Part shown: one piece after another, positions 1-6,425 of the stretch
Layout of the letters: every line of letters starts with the position of its first letter
How positions within the stretch are numbered: the first letter of the stretch is position 1
Assembly (NCBI GenBank): GCA_029012525.1
Contig: JAQXMG010000036.1
Span: 1 to 8,309 of the forward strand
Origin: a bacterium
GTDB taxonomy: Bacteria; Bacillota_I; Bacilli_A; RF39; UBA660
Length of the DNA: 8,309 nt
Direction of reading: 5' to 3'
Notes under the pieces: generated by a model
Told to the model about the DNA's origin: nothing
The model's database searches: none
What the model saw: only the letters and a program-made list of their open reading frames with translations
Program-made: the position numbers and the translations under genes

Positions 1-891
1 TATATTACAAATGAAAATGTAACTAAAGAAAAAGGTATTATTTTAGAAGAAGAAAGAATGTATGAAGATAATCCAGATAGAGTCTTAAATGAAAGATCAA
101 GAGCTAATCTTTTTGTTAATGATCCTTATGGCAAAAAAGTAGTTGGAGAAGAAGAGGACATAAAAAATATAACTAAAGATGATTTAATTACTTGTTATAA
201 TTCGTTTTATACCTCAAATAATATGTTTTTAATTATCACTGGTAACTTTGATAAAAATGATGCAATTAATATTGTAAAAAATAATTTTAGTAAAATTAAA
301 AAATCAAAATCAAAGATAGAAAAAATAAAATTTGAAGAACCAGATCAGGTAAAAAAAGAATATGAAGAAATAAAACTTAATGTTTCAACTCCGAGAATTT
401 CGCTTAATTATAAAATTAATAAAAAAATCTTTTCATTAGATGATTATAATTTAGGCATTTATTTATCTATGATACTTAGATTGGCATTTTCTGATACTAG
501 TTTATTTTATGAAGAGGGATTAGAAAAAAAATTGTTTATTGATTTTTCATATTTTATAACAATTACTCAAACTCATATTGTTATTACTTTCAATATAATA
601 AGTGAAAATGATAAAGCTTTAGAAAAAATAGAACAAGAATTAAAAAATATTAAATTAAATGAAAAAGATTTTGAAAGAATGAGAGCTTGTTTAATTGCTA
701 ATGAGGTAAAAACAGTTGATAATGTTTCATTGATGTCTTACGATATCTTTGATGATGTGATTTATTATGGTGGTTATAAAAATGAAAAAATAAAAGATTT
801 AAAAAATCTTACTTATAAAAAAATGTTGGATGTAAAAAATAAAATTGATATATCTAATAAAGCAGTTGTAAAAATAATTAATAACCAATAA
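1..891 (+). CDS. M16-family metallopeptidase, YmfH-like (5' end outside window)
   Basis: This is the C-terminal 296 residues of a pitrilysin-family (M16) peptidase. The frame is open from base 1, so the ATG at 58 is internal and not the start. The segment EKGIILEEERMYEDNPDRVL (visible residues 10-29), then a DPYG element and a GNFD turn near residue 83, match the region just after the catalytic helix in Bacilli YmfH proteins. By alignment from memory with E. coli pitrilysin, Glu17 (bases 49-51) falls where the third zinc ligand lies. The HxxEH motif would be upstream, so activity cannot be judged. The rest is the inactive-type M16 C-terminal half. YmfH and its partner YmfF are named in databases after EF-P aminopentanol modification, but their substrate is poorly defined. 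Family call is confident; YmfH rather than YmfF rests on the conserved Glu. It ends with TAA, 6 bp before the next promoter. Confidence 0.85.
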   Translation, partial: YITNENVTKEKGIILEEERMYEDNPDRVLNERSRANLFVNDPYGKKVVGEEEDIKNITKDDLITCYNSFYTSNNMFLIITGNFDKNDAINIVKNNFSKIKKSKSKIEKIKFEEPDQVKKEYEEIKLNVSTPRISLNYKINKKIFSLDDYNLGIYLSMILRLAFSDTSLFYEEGLEKKLFIDFSYFITITQTHIVITFNIISENDKALEKIEQELKNIKLNEKDFERMRACLIANEVKTVDNVSLMSYDIFDDVIYYGGYKNEKIKDLKNLTYKKMLDVKNKIDISNKAVVKIINNQ

Positions 892-897
892 AAATAC

Positions 898-926
898 TTG
901 AATTATTAATCTATTTTTGCTATCAT
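898..926 (+). promoter_or_regulatory. sigma-A-type promoter for the acidic membrane protein gene
   Basis: A TTGAAT -35 box (898-903) is separated by 17 bp from a TATCAT -10 box (921-926). The -10 is preceded by TGC, giving an extended -10 element. Matches are four of six and five of six to consensus. Transcription would start near 933, just before the AAGGAG ribosome site at 940-945. The gene can therefore be transcribed independently of the M16 gene. Confidence 0.6.
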
Positions 927-954
927 TATCTTAGAATATAAGGAGATGGTTGTA

Positions 955-1332
955 GTGAAACTTAGTATGTTTTTAGAGTTTCCTGGTATACTTATTGTAA
1001 TTGGATTAGTTTTAATTACTATATCAATTATAATTGGAATTTTTTCTTCAAAAAAAGAAGTTGTAAAAGAAGAAAATATGGATAATTTGGAAAATGAATA
1101 TGATGTTAAACCAATGAAATTAGTTGATGATGAAGAAGTGAAAGAAAAAATAATTTCTGAAGTAGATTTAATTAAGGATAATGTTATTCCAACACCAATA
1201 GATGATGAAATAGTTTTGGAAGACACAACAGATGTTATTGAACAAAAAGAAGATGATGATTTTTTAGATACTAAAGAATACGTTGTTTTAAATGAAGAAG
1301 AAAAACAACAAGCAGATGTAGAAACATTATAA
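955..1332 (+). CDS. Small one-pass membrane protein with long acidic cytoplasmic tail, function unknown
   Basis: I do not recognise this 125-residue protein. Residues 11-30 form one strongly hydrophobic membrane segment, followed at once by SSKK, so the positive-inside rule puts the C-terminus in the cytoplasm. The remaining tail of about 95 residues is very acidic, roughly 33 Asp/Glu against 11 Lys, with no cysteine and little predicted fold. I chose the GTG at 955 because AAGGAG (940-945) lies 9 bp upstream of it. The in-frame ATG at 946 directly abuts that ribosome site and is unlikely to be used; ATG 967 is another option. The layout resembles anchored adaptor proteins such as ZipA-type tethers, but that is only an analogy. 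It has its own promoter and ends in a shared terminator, so it is a single-gene unit. Confidence 0.7.
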   Translation: MKLSMFLEFPGILIVIGLVLITISIIIGIFSSKKEVVKEENMDNLENEYDVKPMKLVDDEEVKEKIISEVDLIKDNVIPTPIDDEIVLEDTTDVIEQKEDDDFLDTKEYVVLNEEEKQQADVETL

Positions 1333-1363
1333 AAAAGACTTTGAAAAATTCAAAGTCTTTTTT
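1331..1363. terminator. Bidirectional intrinsic terminator between convergent genes
   Basis: A near-perfect hairpin pairs 1331-1345 with 1349-1363 around a three-base loop; its core is GACTTTGAA paired with TTCAAAGTC. A run of A on the left and of T on the right gives a U-tract in both directions. The hairpin overlaps the last two bases of the TAA at 1330-1332 and the first base of the minus-strand stop codon at 1363-1365, so it serves both genes. Confidence 0.9.
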
Positions 1364-2349
1364 TATTTTACATAAATTAAATCATTGTAATCAACTTTTT
1401 TTTCTAAGAAACCAGCTTCAATTACAATATCTTGTAAATGATCAAATGATTCTTTAGTAAACGTAGTTGTACTAGGCCAAGTATCATTTTGTTTATATCT
1501 TTCTATCGCAGAAGTTAAATCATTTAATGATGTATCTGGGAAAAAACTAAGAATATTTTCTGCAATAACATTACTTTCATTTTCATGAACATAATCTAAT
1601 CCTTTTTGAATTGCTTTGGTAAATCCATCAATTAAATCTTTATTTTCTTCAATGAAACTAATTTTTGCATTAAAAGCTGTGTATGGGACAACTCCACCAA
1701 TTTCGCCTAAAGATGCAACAATATAGCCATAACCTTCATTAACAATTTTTGTTGCTTGTGGTTCAAATAAAGCTACAAAATCACCAATTCCACCAATGAA
1801 AGAACTTGCCATAGAAGAAAATGAAATAGAAGTATCAATAGTTAAATCTTTTTTTGGATTAATTCCATTTTCTTTTAAAGCATATTCTAAAGTCATTTCA
1901 GGCATACCGCCAATTCTTCCTCCAATTATATATTTTCCTTTTAAATCATTTAAAGTAAAATTTTCTATATTAGTTCTTGATACAATAAATGATCCATCTT
2001 TTTGAGTAAGTTGAGCAAAAGTTTTTATATAATCTTTTTCACCACTATTATATATATAGATGGTAGCCTCACTACCAGATAATCCAATATCAGCATCTCC
2101 TGATAAAACAGATGCCATAACACTATCAGCACCAGGTGTTAGTAAAAGATCAATTTCAATTCCTTCATCTTCAAAATAACCATTTGCTATTGCACTATAA
2201 AATGGAGAGTAAAATAAACTATGAGTAACTTCTGCCACAGTTATTTTTCTTAATTCATTGTTATTCTTTTTATTTACTTCAATAAAATAACAACAAGCAA
2301 AAAATAAAATAATTAATATACTAACTATTAAAGTTAAATATTTTTTCAT
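1363..2349 (-). CDS. ABC transporter substrate-binding protein, SsuA/THI5 (NMT1-like) family
   Basis: This 328-residue protein is a periplasmic-binding-protein type II fold of the SsuA/THI5 group, which captures small organic ligands outside the cell for an ABC importer. Residues 5-22 are a hydrophobic export segment. Family marks follow: THSLFYSPFYSAI (42-54), GYFEDEGIEIDLL (57-69), the GADSVMASVLSGDADIGL stretch (73-90), DLKGK (135-139) and GGRIGGMPEMTLEYALK (143-159). The lipobox is poor: Cys19 and Cys20 follow LFFA, so lipidation is uncertain and the segment may act as a plain membrane anchor. Length is normal for the family. No permease or ATPase gene lies next to it, and it is the only minus-strand gene in the window. 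The ligand cannot be read from the sequence; the CCCFC motif of yeast THI5 synthase is absent. The start is fixed by AAGGAGGA seven bases upstream of the ATG. Confidence 0.88.
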   Translation of the reverse strand: MKKYLTLIVSILIILFFACCYFIEVNKKNNNELRKITVAEVTHSLFYSPFYSAIANGYFEDEGIEIDLLLTPGADSVMASVLSGDADIGLSGSEATIYIYNSGEKDYIKTFAQLTQKDGSFIVSRTNIENFTLNDLKGKYIIGGRIGGMPEMTLEYALKENGINPKKDLTIDTSISFSSMASSFIGGIGDFVALFEPQATKIVNEGYGYIVASLGEIGGVVPYTAFNAKISFIEENKDLIDGFTKAIQKGLDYVHENESNVIAENILSFFPDTSLNDLTSAIERYKQNDTWPSTTTFTKESFDHLQDIVIEAGFLEKKVDYNDLIYVK

Positions 2350-2366
2350 ATCATTCCTCCTTGTGT

Positions 2367-2395
2367 ATTATATGAAACATGATAGATGTTGTGAG
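2367..2395 (-). promoter_or_regulatory. Promoter of the substrate-binding protein gene
   Basis: On the minus strand, CTCACA (2390-2395) and a perfect TATAAT (2367-2372) are separated by exactly 17 bp. The ribosome site begins only about 4 bp after the -10 box, so transcription would begin right at the Shine-Dalgarno and the untranslated leader would be about 10 bases. Confidence 0.55.
2376..2390. promoter_or_regulatory. Possible operator: short dyad between -35 and -10
   Basis: AACAT at 2376-2380 is the exact reverse complement of ATGTT at 2386-2390, with GATAG between. The dyad lies inside the spacer of the promoter for the binding-protein gene, a good position for a repressor. Five-base arms in such AT-rich DNA arise often by chance, so this is a weak call. 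Confidence 0.2.
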
Positions 2396-2454
2396 AAAAT
2401 AAAATATTATTGTAAAATTATGTCTGTTCGCTTTTTTTAAAATTATATTTAATG

Positions 2455-2460
2455 TATAAT
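2455..2460 (+). promoter_or_regulatory. Candidate -10 box for pcrA
   Basis: A perfect TATAAT lies 17 bp before the ATG at 2478. The matching -35 position (2432-2437) is only a run of T, so the promoter is poorly supported. The remainder of the 2350-2477 divergent region shows no terminator-like hairpin and no further recognisable site. Confidence 0.35.
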
Positions 2461-2477
2461 TTATAATGGTGGTAATG

Positions 2478-4556
2478 ATGTTAGAAAACTTAAATAAAGA
2501 ACAAAAAGAAGCAGTATTATATAAAGATGGACCTCTTCTTATTTTAGCGGGAGCAGGATCTGGTAAAACTAGAGTATTAACAACAAGAATTGCTTATTTA
2601 ATTGAAGAATATGGAGTCAATCCTTATAATATTTTAGCAATTACTTTTACTAATAAAGCTGCTAATGAAATGAAAGAACGTATTACAAAGTTAATTGGTA
2701 ATACGCCTCTTACGGCATGTACATTTCATTCTTTTGGAGTAAAAATATTAAGAGAAAACTATCAACTTTTAGGATTTTCTAAAAATTTTAATATTATGGA
2801 TAGTGATGATACTTTAACTTTAATAAAAAAAATTATAAAAGATATGGGACTTGATCCGAAAACATTTAATCCTTATATGATAAGAAATAAAATATCAAGT
2901 TGCAAGAATGAATTTGTTATGCCTGAAGAATATAAAAAATTTGTATGTAGTGAAGAAGATGATGTAATTTATAAAGTATATAGCAAATATCAAGATACTT
3001 TATTTAAAAATAATTCAGTTGATTTTGATGATTTACTTATTTTACCTATAAAACTATTTATGGAACATGAAGATGTTCTAGAAAAATATCAAGAAAGATA
3101 TAAATATATATTAATAGATGAGTATCAAGATACTAATAAAGTGCAATATATTTTAGCAAAAATGCTTAGTAAAAAGTATAAAAATATCTGTGTAGTTGGA
3201 GATGTTGATCAATCAATTTATGGTTTTAGAAATGCTGATTATAGAAATATTTTAAATTTTGAAAAAGATTATAAGGATAGTAAAACAATCTTTCTTGAAC
3301 AAAATTATCGTTCATGTAAAACTATATTAAAGGCTGCGAATGATGTTATTAAAAACAATAAAGAAAGAAAAGATAAAAATCTTTGGAGTGAAAATGATAT
3401 TGGTGATAAGATAAGTTATTATAGAGCTTTTGATGAAGTTGATGAGACGTTTTATTGTATAAGAAAAATAAAAGAATTAGTAAAAAATAATATTTCTTAT
3501 AGTGATATTGCAATTCTTTATAGAACTAATGCTCAATCACGTGTTTTTGAAGATAGTCTTTTAAAAGAAAACATTCCTTATAAAGTAGTAGGTAGTTTTT
3601 ATTTCTATAATAGAAAAGAGATAAAAGATTTGATATCTTACTTAAAACTTATTAATAATCAAGACGATAACATAAGTTTATTAAGAGCAATTAATACTCC
3701 AAAAAGAGGAATAGGAGAAAAAAGTATAGAAAAACTAGAAACAACTGCTGCTACATATAATACTAGTATGTTTTCTTGTTTAAGTGAAAAAAAAGAATTA
3801 GAGTTTAAAAATCTTATTTTAGAATTAAAAGAAAAAAGTGAAGAAGTAACTCTAACTGAATTAATCGATTTAGTATTAGATAAATCTGGAATGAAAACAT
3901 CTTTAGAAGCTGAAAAAACATTAGATGCTGATATTAGACTTGAAAACTTAGAAGAGTTTAAATCAATAACTAAATCATTTGAGGAGAGGGAAGGCCTTAT
4001 TTCTTTGGAAGATTTTTTACTTGAAATATCTTTAGTAAGTGATAAGGAAGAATATAAAGATGATCCTAATAGAATTACTTTAATGACTATTCATTCAGTT
4101 AAAGGTTTAGAGTATCCTTATGTATTTATCGTAGGATTAGAAGAAGGAATATTCCCTCATAAAAATAGTATGAATTCTTCTTCTGAACTTGAAGAAGAAA
4201 GAAGACTTATGTATGTTGCTATAACAAGAGCTATGAAAAAGTTATATCTTACTAATGCTAAAAAAAGAATGTTATATGGTGAAGAAAAAATTGGTATTCC
4301 ATCAAGATTTATAAATGAAATATCTGATGATTTAATTGAAATAGAAAATCAAGATAAAGATACTATCGTGAAAAAAGAAAAAAATGTTTATGATAAAGAT
4401 GTTTCTTATTCATATGGCGATAAAGTAATGCATGAAAAATTTGGACTTGGTGTTGTTATTGGAATTAATAAAGATATTATTTCAATTGCATTTAATAAAG
4501 ATGTTGGTATAAAACAATTACTTAAAAATCATAAATCAATTAAAAAAGTTGATTAA
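2478..4556 (+). CDS. pcrA: ATP-dependent DNA helicase PcrA (UvrD/Rep family, SF1A)
   Basis: This 692-residue protein is a 3'-5' superfamily 1A helicase used in nucleotide excision repair, clearing of RecA or stalled polymerase, and plasmid replication. All motifs are present (numbered from ATG 2478): Q-motif LNKEQKEAV near 5-13, Walker A GAGSGKT (25-31), Ia TFTNKAA near 56, DEYQDT (214-219), GDVDQSIYGFR (241-251), LEQNYRS (273-279), TIHSVKGLEY (537-546) and EERRLMYVAITRA (573-585). The C-terminus has the Tudor-like element GDKVMHEKFGLGVV (647-660), which in Bacillus PcrA contacts RNA polymerase. The length is slightly below the usual 720-750. I chose ATG 2478 because GGTGG (2468-2472) is 5 bp before it; ATG 2475 and 2466 are also in frame. 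The usual partners pcrB and ligA are not adjacent. One small oddity: Asn replaces the common Gly after the FR of motif III. Confidence 0.97.
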   Translation: MLENLNKEQKEAVLYKDGPLLILAGAGSGKTRVLTTRIAYLIEEYGVNPYNILAITFTNKAANEMKERITKLIGNTPLTACTFHSFGVKILRENYQLLGFSKNFNIMDSDDTLTLIKKIIKDMGLDPKTFNPYMIRNKISSCKNEFVMPEEYKKFVCSEEDDVIYKVYSKYQDTLFKNNSVDFDDLLILPIKLFMEHEDVLEKYQERYKYILIDEYQDTNKVQYILAKMLSKKYKNICVVGDVDQSIYGFRNADYRNILNFEKDYKDSKTIFLEQNYRSCKTILKAANDVIKNNKERKDKNLWSENDIGDKISYYRAFDEVDETFYCIRKIKELVKNNISYSDIAILYRTNAQSRVFEDSLLKENIPYKVVGSFYFYNRKEIKDLISYLKLINNQDDNISLLRAINTPKRGIGEKSIEKLETTAATYNTSMFSCLSEKKELEFKNLILELKEKSEEVTLTELIDLVLDKSGMKTSLEAEKTLDADIRLENLEEFKSITKSFEEREGLISLEDFLLEISLVSDKEEYKDDPNRITLMTIHSVKGLEYPYVFIVGLEEGIFPHKNSMNSSSELEEERRLMYVAITRAMKKLYLTNAKKRMLYGEEKIGIPSRFINEISDDLIEIENQDKDTIVKKEKNVYDKDVSYSYGDKVMHEKFGLGVVIGINKDIISIAFNKDVGIKQLLKNHKSIKKVD

Positions 4557-4569
4557 AAAATGGTAAATT

Positions 4570-4599
4570 TAGACAAATAAATGAATAATTTTATATATA
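4570..4599 (+). promoter_or_regulatory. Possible promoter for the small protein-popT pair
   Basis: TAGACA (4570-4575, five of six to the -35 consensus) is followed after 16 or 18 bp by TATATA (4592-4597 or 4594-4599). The 81-bp gap after pcrA has no hairpin, so read-through from pcrA is equally possible. Confidence 0.35.
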
Positions 4600-4637
4600 T
4601 TTTTATATTATGTGTTAAAATATAATTGGAGGTAGTT

Positions 4638-4892
4638 ATGAAAAAGATAGTTACAGTTATTTTAGAGGTTATTGTAGTATTATTAATTTTTTGGTTTATT
4701 TTAGGTTACATTAATTTTGGCAAAATAACAAATGGAGAACAACCTGTATATGTTGTAAAAGAAAAATCTTATGAAAAAGATGGTGGCAATGTTAAAGTAT
4801 ACGATAACATCATCTATAAGATTGTTGTATACAAAGATGTCAATAGTGAAATAACTTATTCTTTAAAATTATTTTTTATGAAGGATGTATAA
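4638..4892 (+). CDS. Small membrane-anchored exported protein, function unknown
   Basis: This 84-residue protein has two lysines, one hydrophobic segment (residues 4-27) and about 57 further residues. The N-terminal lysines suggest the C-terminal part faces outside. The elements NGEQPVY (32-38), KDGG (47-50) and the ending FFMKD recall a group of short uncharacterised Firmicutes proteins with an NxxKP...DGG...GYKV...WFMK pattern; that likeness is from memory and should be checked. I took the ATG at 4638 because GGAGG (4628-4632) is 5 bp upstream; a TTG at 4626 overlaps this site and is rejected. The gene ends one base before the popT start, and the popT ribosome site lies inside it, so the two are very probably translationally coupled. 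A role alongside PopT at the outer membrane face is inference from that arrangement only. Confidence 0.72.
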   Translation: MKKIVTVILEVIVVLLIFWFILGYINFGKITNGEQPVYVVKEKSYEKDGGNVKVYDNIIYKIVVYKDVNSEITYSLKLFFMKDV

Positions 4893-4893
4893 T

Positions 4894-5736
4894 ATGAAAC
4901 CAAAAGATAGTTTGATTTTATTTATAAAAGGATTTATTTTAGGAATTGCTAATATAATTCCAGGAGTAAGCGGAGGAACACTTGCAGTGTCTCTTGGACT
5001 TTATGAAAAAATACTTGATGCAATAGGTACATTATTTAAGAATTTTAAAAATAATGTTAAATTTTTAACACCAATAATTTTAGGAATTGTTGTTTCTATT
5101 TTATCAACTAGTAAATTGGTATCTTATGCTTTAGCTAATTTTAAAGCTCAAACTGTATTTCTTTTTGTAGGTCTTATTTTTGGTGGAACATCACTTTTGA
5201 TGAGAAAAACAAGAGGAAAAGGAAGTATTACCAATTTTATTGTGTTTTTCATAACATTTTTTATTGTAATCGCTATTTCATTTGCCAAAGTTGATATTAT
5301 TAAAATTTCATTTACTAATATGACTATTTTGGATTATATTTTACTTGTTGTTGTGGGTTTTCTTGCTAGTTCTTCAATGGTTATACCTGGTATTTCTGGA
5401 TCATTTGTTCTTATGATTTTTGGCTATTATGAAAAGATTATTAATACTATTTCAAATTTAACTAATTTTAAAGAACTTGGTTCAAATTTACTTATTTTAT
5501 TACCTTTTGGTATTGGGGTTTTACTTGGAATTATATTTATGGCAAAACTTATTACAGCTCTAATAAAAAAATATGAAGTAAAAACATATTTTGGTATTAT
5601 GGGATTTGTGTTATCATCTGTTGTAATACTTATTTTACAAATAGGTAAGTTTACTTATAATTTTACTAATATTTTTACTTGTATTTTAGCATTTTTATGG
5701 GGATATTTACTCGCTAGAGCAATTGAAAAAGAATAA
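4894..5736 (+). CDS. popT: DUF368 / PopT-type undecaprenyl-phosphate translocase
   Basis: This 280-residue polytopic membrane protein belongs to the DUF368 family. Members (PopT) return undecaprenyl phosphate from the outer to the inner leaflet of the cytoplasmic membrane, recycling the lipid carrier for peptidoglycan and teichoic acid synthesis. The sequence shows the family's internal duplication: PGVSGGT (23-29) followed by LGLYEKIL, and PGISGS (165-170) followed by FGYYEKII, each at the start of a similar half. About eight hydrophobic segments fill the protein, with a basic loop near residues 103-110. I chose ATG 4894 over ATG 4885 because AAGGA (4881-4885) overlaps the first and lies 8 bp before the second. 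It sits one base after the stop of the small membrane gene and ends in a strong terminator. Family call is near certain; the gene name is by homology. Confidence 0.92.
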   Translation: MKPKDSLILFIKGFILGIANIIPGVSGGTLAVSLGLYEKILDAIGTLFKNFKNNVKFLTPIILGIVVSILSTSKLVSYALANFKAQTVFLFVGLIFGGTSLLMRKTRGKGSITNFIVFFITFFIVIAISFAKVDIIKISFTNMTILDYILLVVVGFLASSSMVIPGISGSFVLMIFGYYEKIINTISNLTNFKELGSNLLILLPFGIGVLLGIIFMAKLITALIKKYEVKTYFGIMGFVLSSVVILILQIGKFTYNFTNIFTCILAFLWGYLLARAIEKE

Positions 5737-5771
5737 AAACAGGCACAACAATCTAAATTGTGCCTGTTTTT
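5735..5771 (+). terminator. Strong intrinsic terminator after popT
   Basis: CAGGCACAA (5740-5748) pairs perfectly with TTGTGCCTG (5758-5766) around a nine-base loop. Flanking A and T runs extend the stem and supply a five-T tail (5767-5771). It is the most GC-rich hairpin in the window and overlaps the popT stop codon. Confidence 0.92.
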
Positions 5772-5780
5772 ACGACTGAT

Positions 5781-5809
5781 TTGCAAATTTACTTATTTTA
5801 TGGTATAAT
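5781..5809 (+). promoter_or_regulatory. Strong sigma-A-type promoter with extended -10
   Basis: TTGCAA (5781-5786), a 17-bp spacer and a perfect TATAAT (5804-5809) preceded by TGG form the best promoter in the window. It begins 10 bp after the popT terminator. Transcription would start near 5816, followed by the AGGGGG ribosome site at 5821-5826. Confidence 0.75.
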
Positions 5810-5833
5810 TTATGTAATTAAGGGGGTATTTAT

Positions 5834-6418
5834 ATGTATTATACTGATGAACAAAAAGAAGAAGTGTTTCTTCAAATTCAAATTAAGGAATTAAAAGATA
5901 AAATAAAAAATATATTGGATGATTTTTCAAAAAAGGAAAAAGAATTAGGAATTAACTCTTTTGAAGAACAAGAAGATGAAAATCATATTTATAGTGTAGT
6001 TATAGGAAAACTAAATGAGTCATTTTATGGATATAATGTTACTTCAATGATGAAATTATTAAGGCAAAATGGTTTTACGATTCCAAGAAATGATATCATA
6101 AATTTATTAAGTGTTGAACAACTATATTTTTATAGGTCAATGTTAAATAAATTCTTAAAAAAACTTACGACAGAAAAAACAATAAATAATGATATATGTG
6201 TTGCTATTGCAACAGATATAGGAACTCGTGCAAAGAATTTTTATGAAACAAAACATACTTTAAAACCATTAGATGAATTAATGAGATTATTACAACAACA
6301 AAAAATGGAAGTAGATAAACAAAAAGAAAAAAGATTAAAAACAACAATACAAATAGAAAAATTGAAAGAAGCCAATAGAGTATTAAAAGAAAGAGTACGT
6401 CTTTTAGAAGAAAGGTAA
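5834..6418 (+). CDS. Uncharacterised helical protein with C-terminal leucine zipper
   Basis: I do not recognise this 194-residue protein. It has no signal peptide or membrane segment, so it is likely cytoplasmic. Residues 8-40 are a charged helix, 50-145 look like a compact helical domain with more hydrophobic residues and a single cysteine (Cys122), and 146-194 are a long charged helix. The last part has a regular heptad pattern: I174, N181, V188 at one core position and L177, L184, L191 at the other. An Asn at the first core position is typical of parallel two-stranded zippers, so dimer formation or pairing with the next gene product is plausible. Start ATG is set by AGGGGG, 7 bp upstream. 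The next gene begins 7 bp after the stop, so the two form an operon. No enzyme motif is visible. Confidence 0.75.
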   Translation: MYYTDEQKEEVFLQIQIKELKDKIKNILDDFSKKEKELGINSFEEQEDENHIYSVVIGKLNESFYGYNVTSMMKLLRQNGFTIPRNDIINLLSVEQLYFYRSMLNKFLKKLTTEKTINNDICVAIATDIGTRAKNFYETKHTLKPLDELMRLLQQQKMEVDKQKEKRLKTTIQIEKLKEANRVLKERVRLLEER

Positions 6419-6425
6419 ATTATAA

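Noticed and set aside
58..60. ATG at 58 as the start of the peptidase gene
   Set aside because: The frame is open to base 1 and the upstream residues belong to the conserved EKGII segment of the family.
906..1226. Minus-strand open frame of 106 codons, Ser/Ile/Thr-rich
   Set aside because: It lies opposite the acidic membrane protein gene, and its composition is the mirror of Glu/Asp/Lys codons. It has no ribosome site and would cover the promoter and start of the real gene.
1796..2005. Plus-strand open frame of 69 codons
   Set aside because: It lies wholly inside the well-conserved binding-protein gene on the other strand and has no ribosome site.
1363..2349. HMP/thiamine-precursor synthase or ThiY by THI5 likeness
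   Set aside because: The THI5 CCCFC motif is absent, and no TPP riboswitch or thiamine gene is nearby; the ligand stays unassigned.
4621..4626. TATAAT as -10 box for the small gene at 4638
   Set aside because: Transcription would start after the GGAGG ribosome site, which would then be lost. A box further upstream is more likely.
5735..5771. Inverted repeat after popT as an attachment site or IS end
   Set aside because: A nine-base loop and T-tail directly after a stop codon make it an ordinary terminator; no flanking direct repeats or transposase are present.
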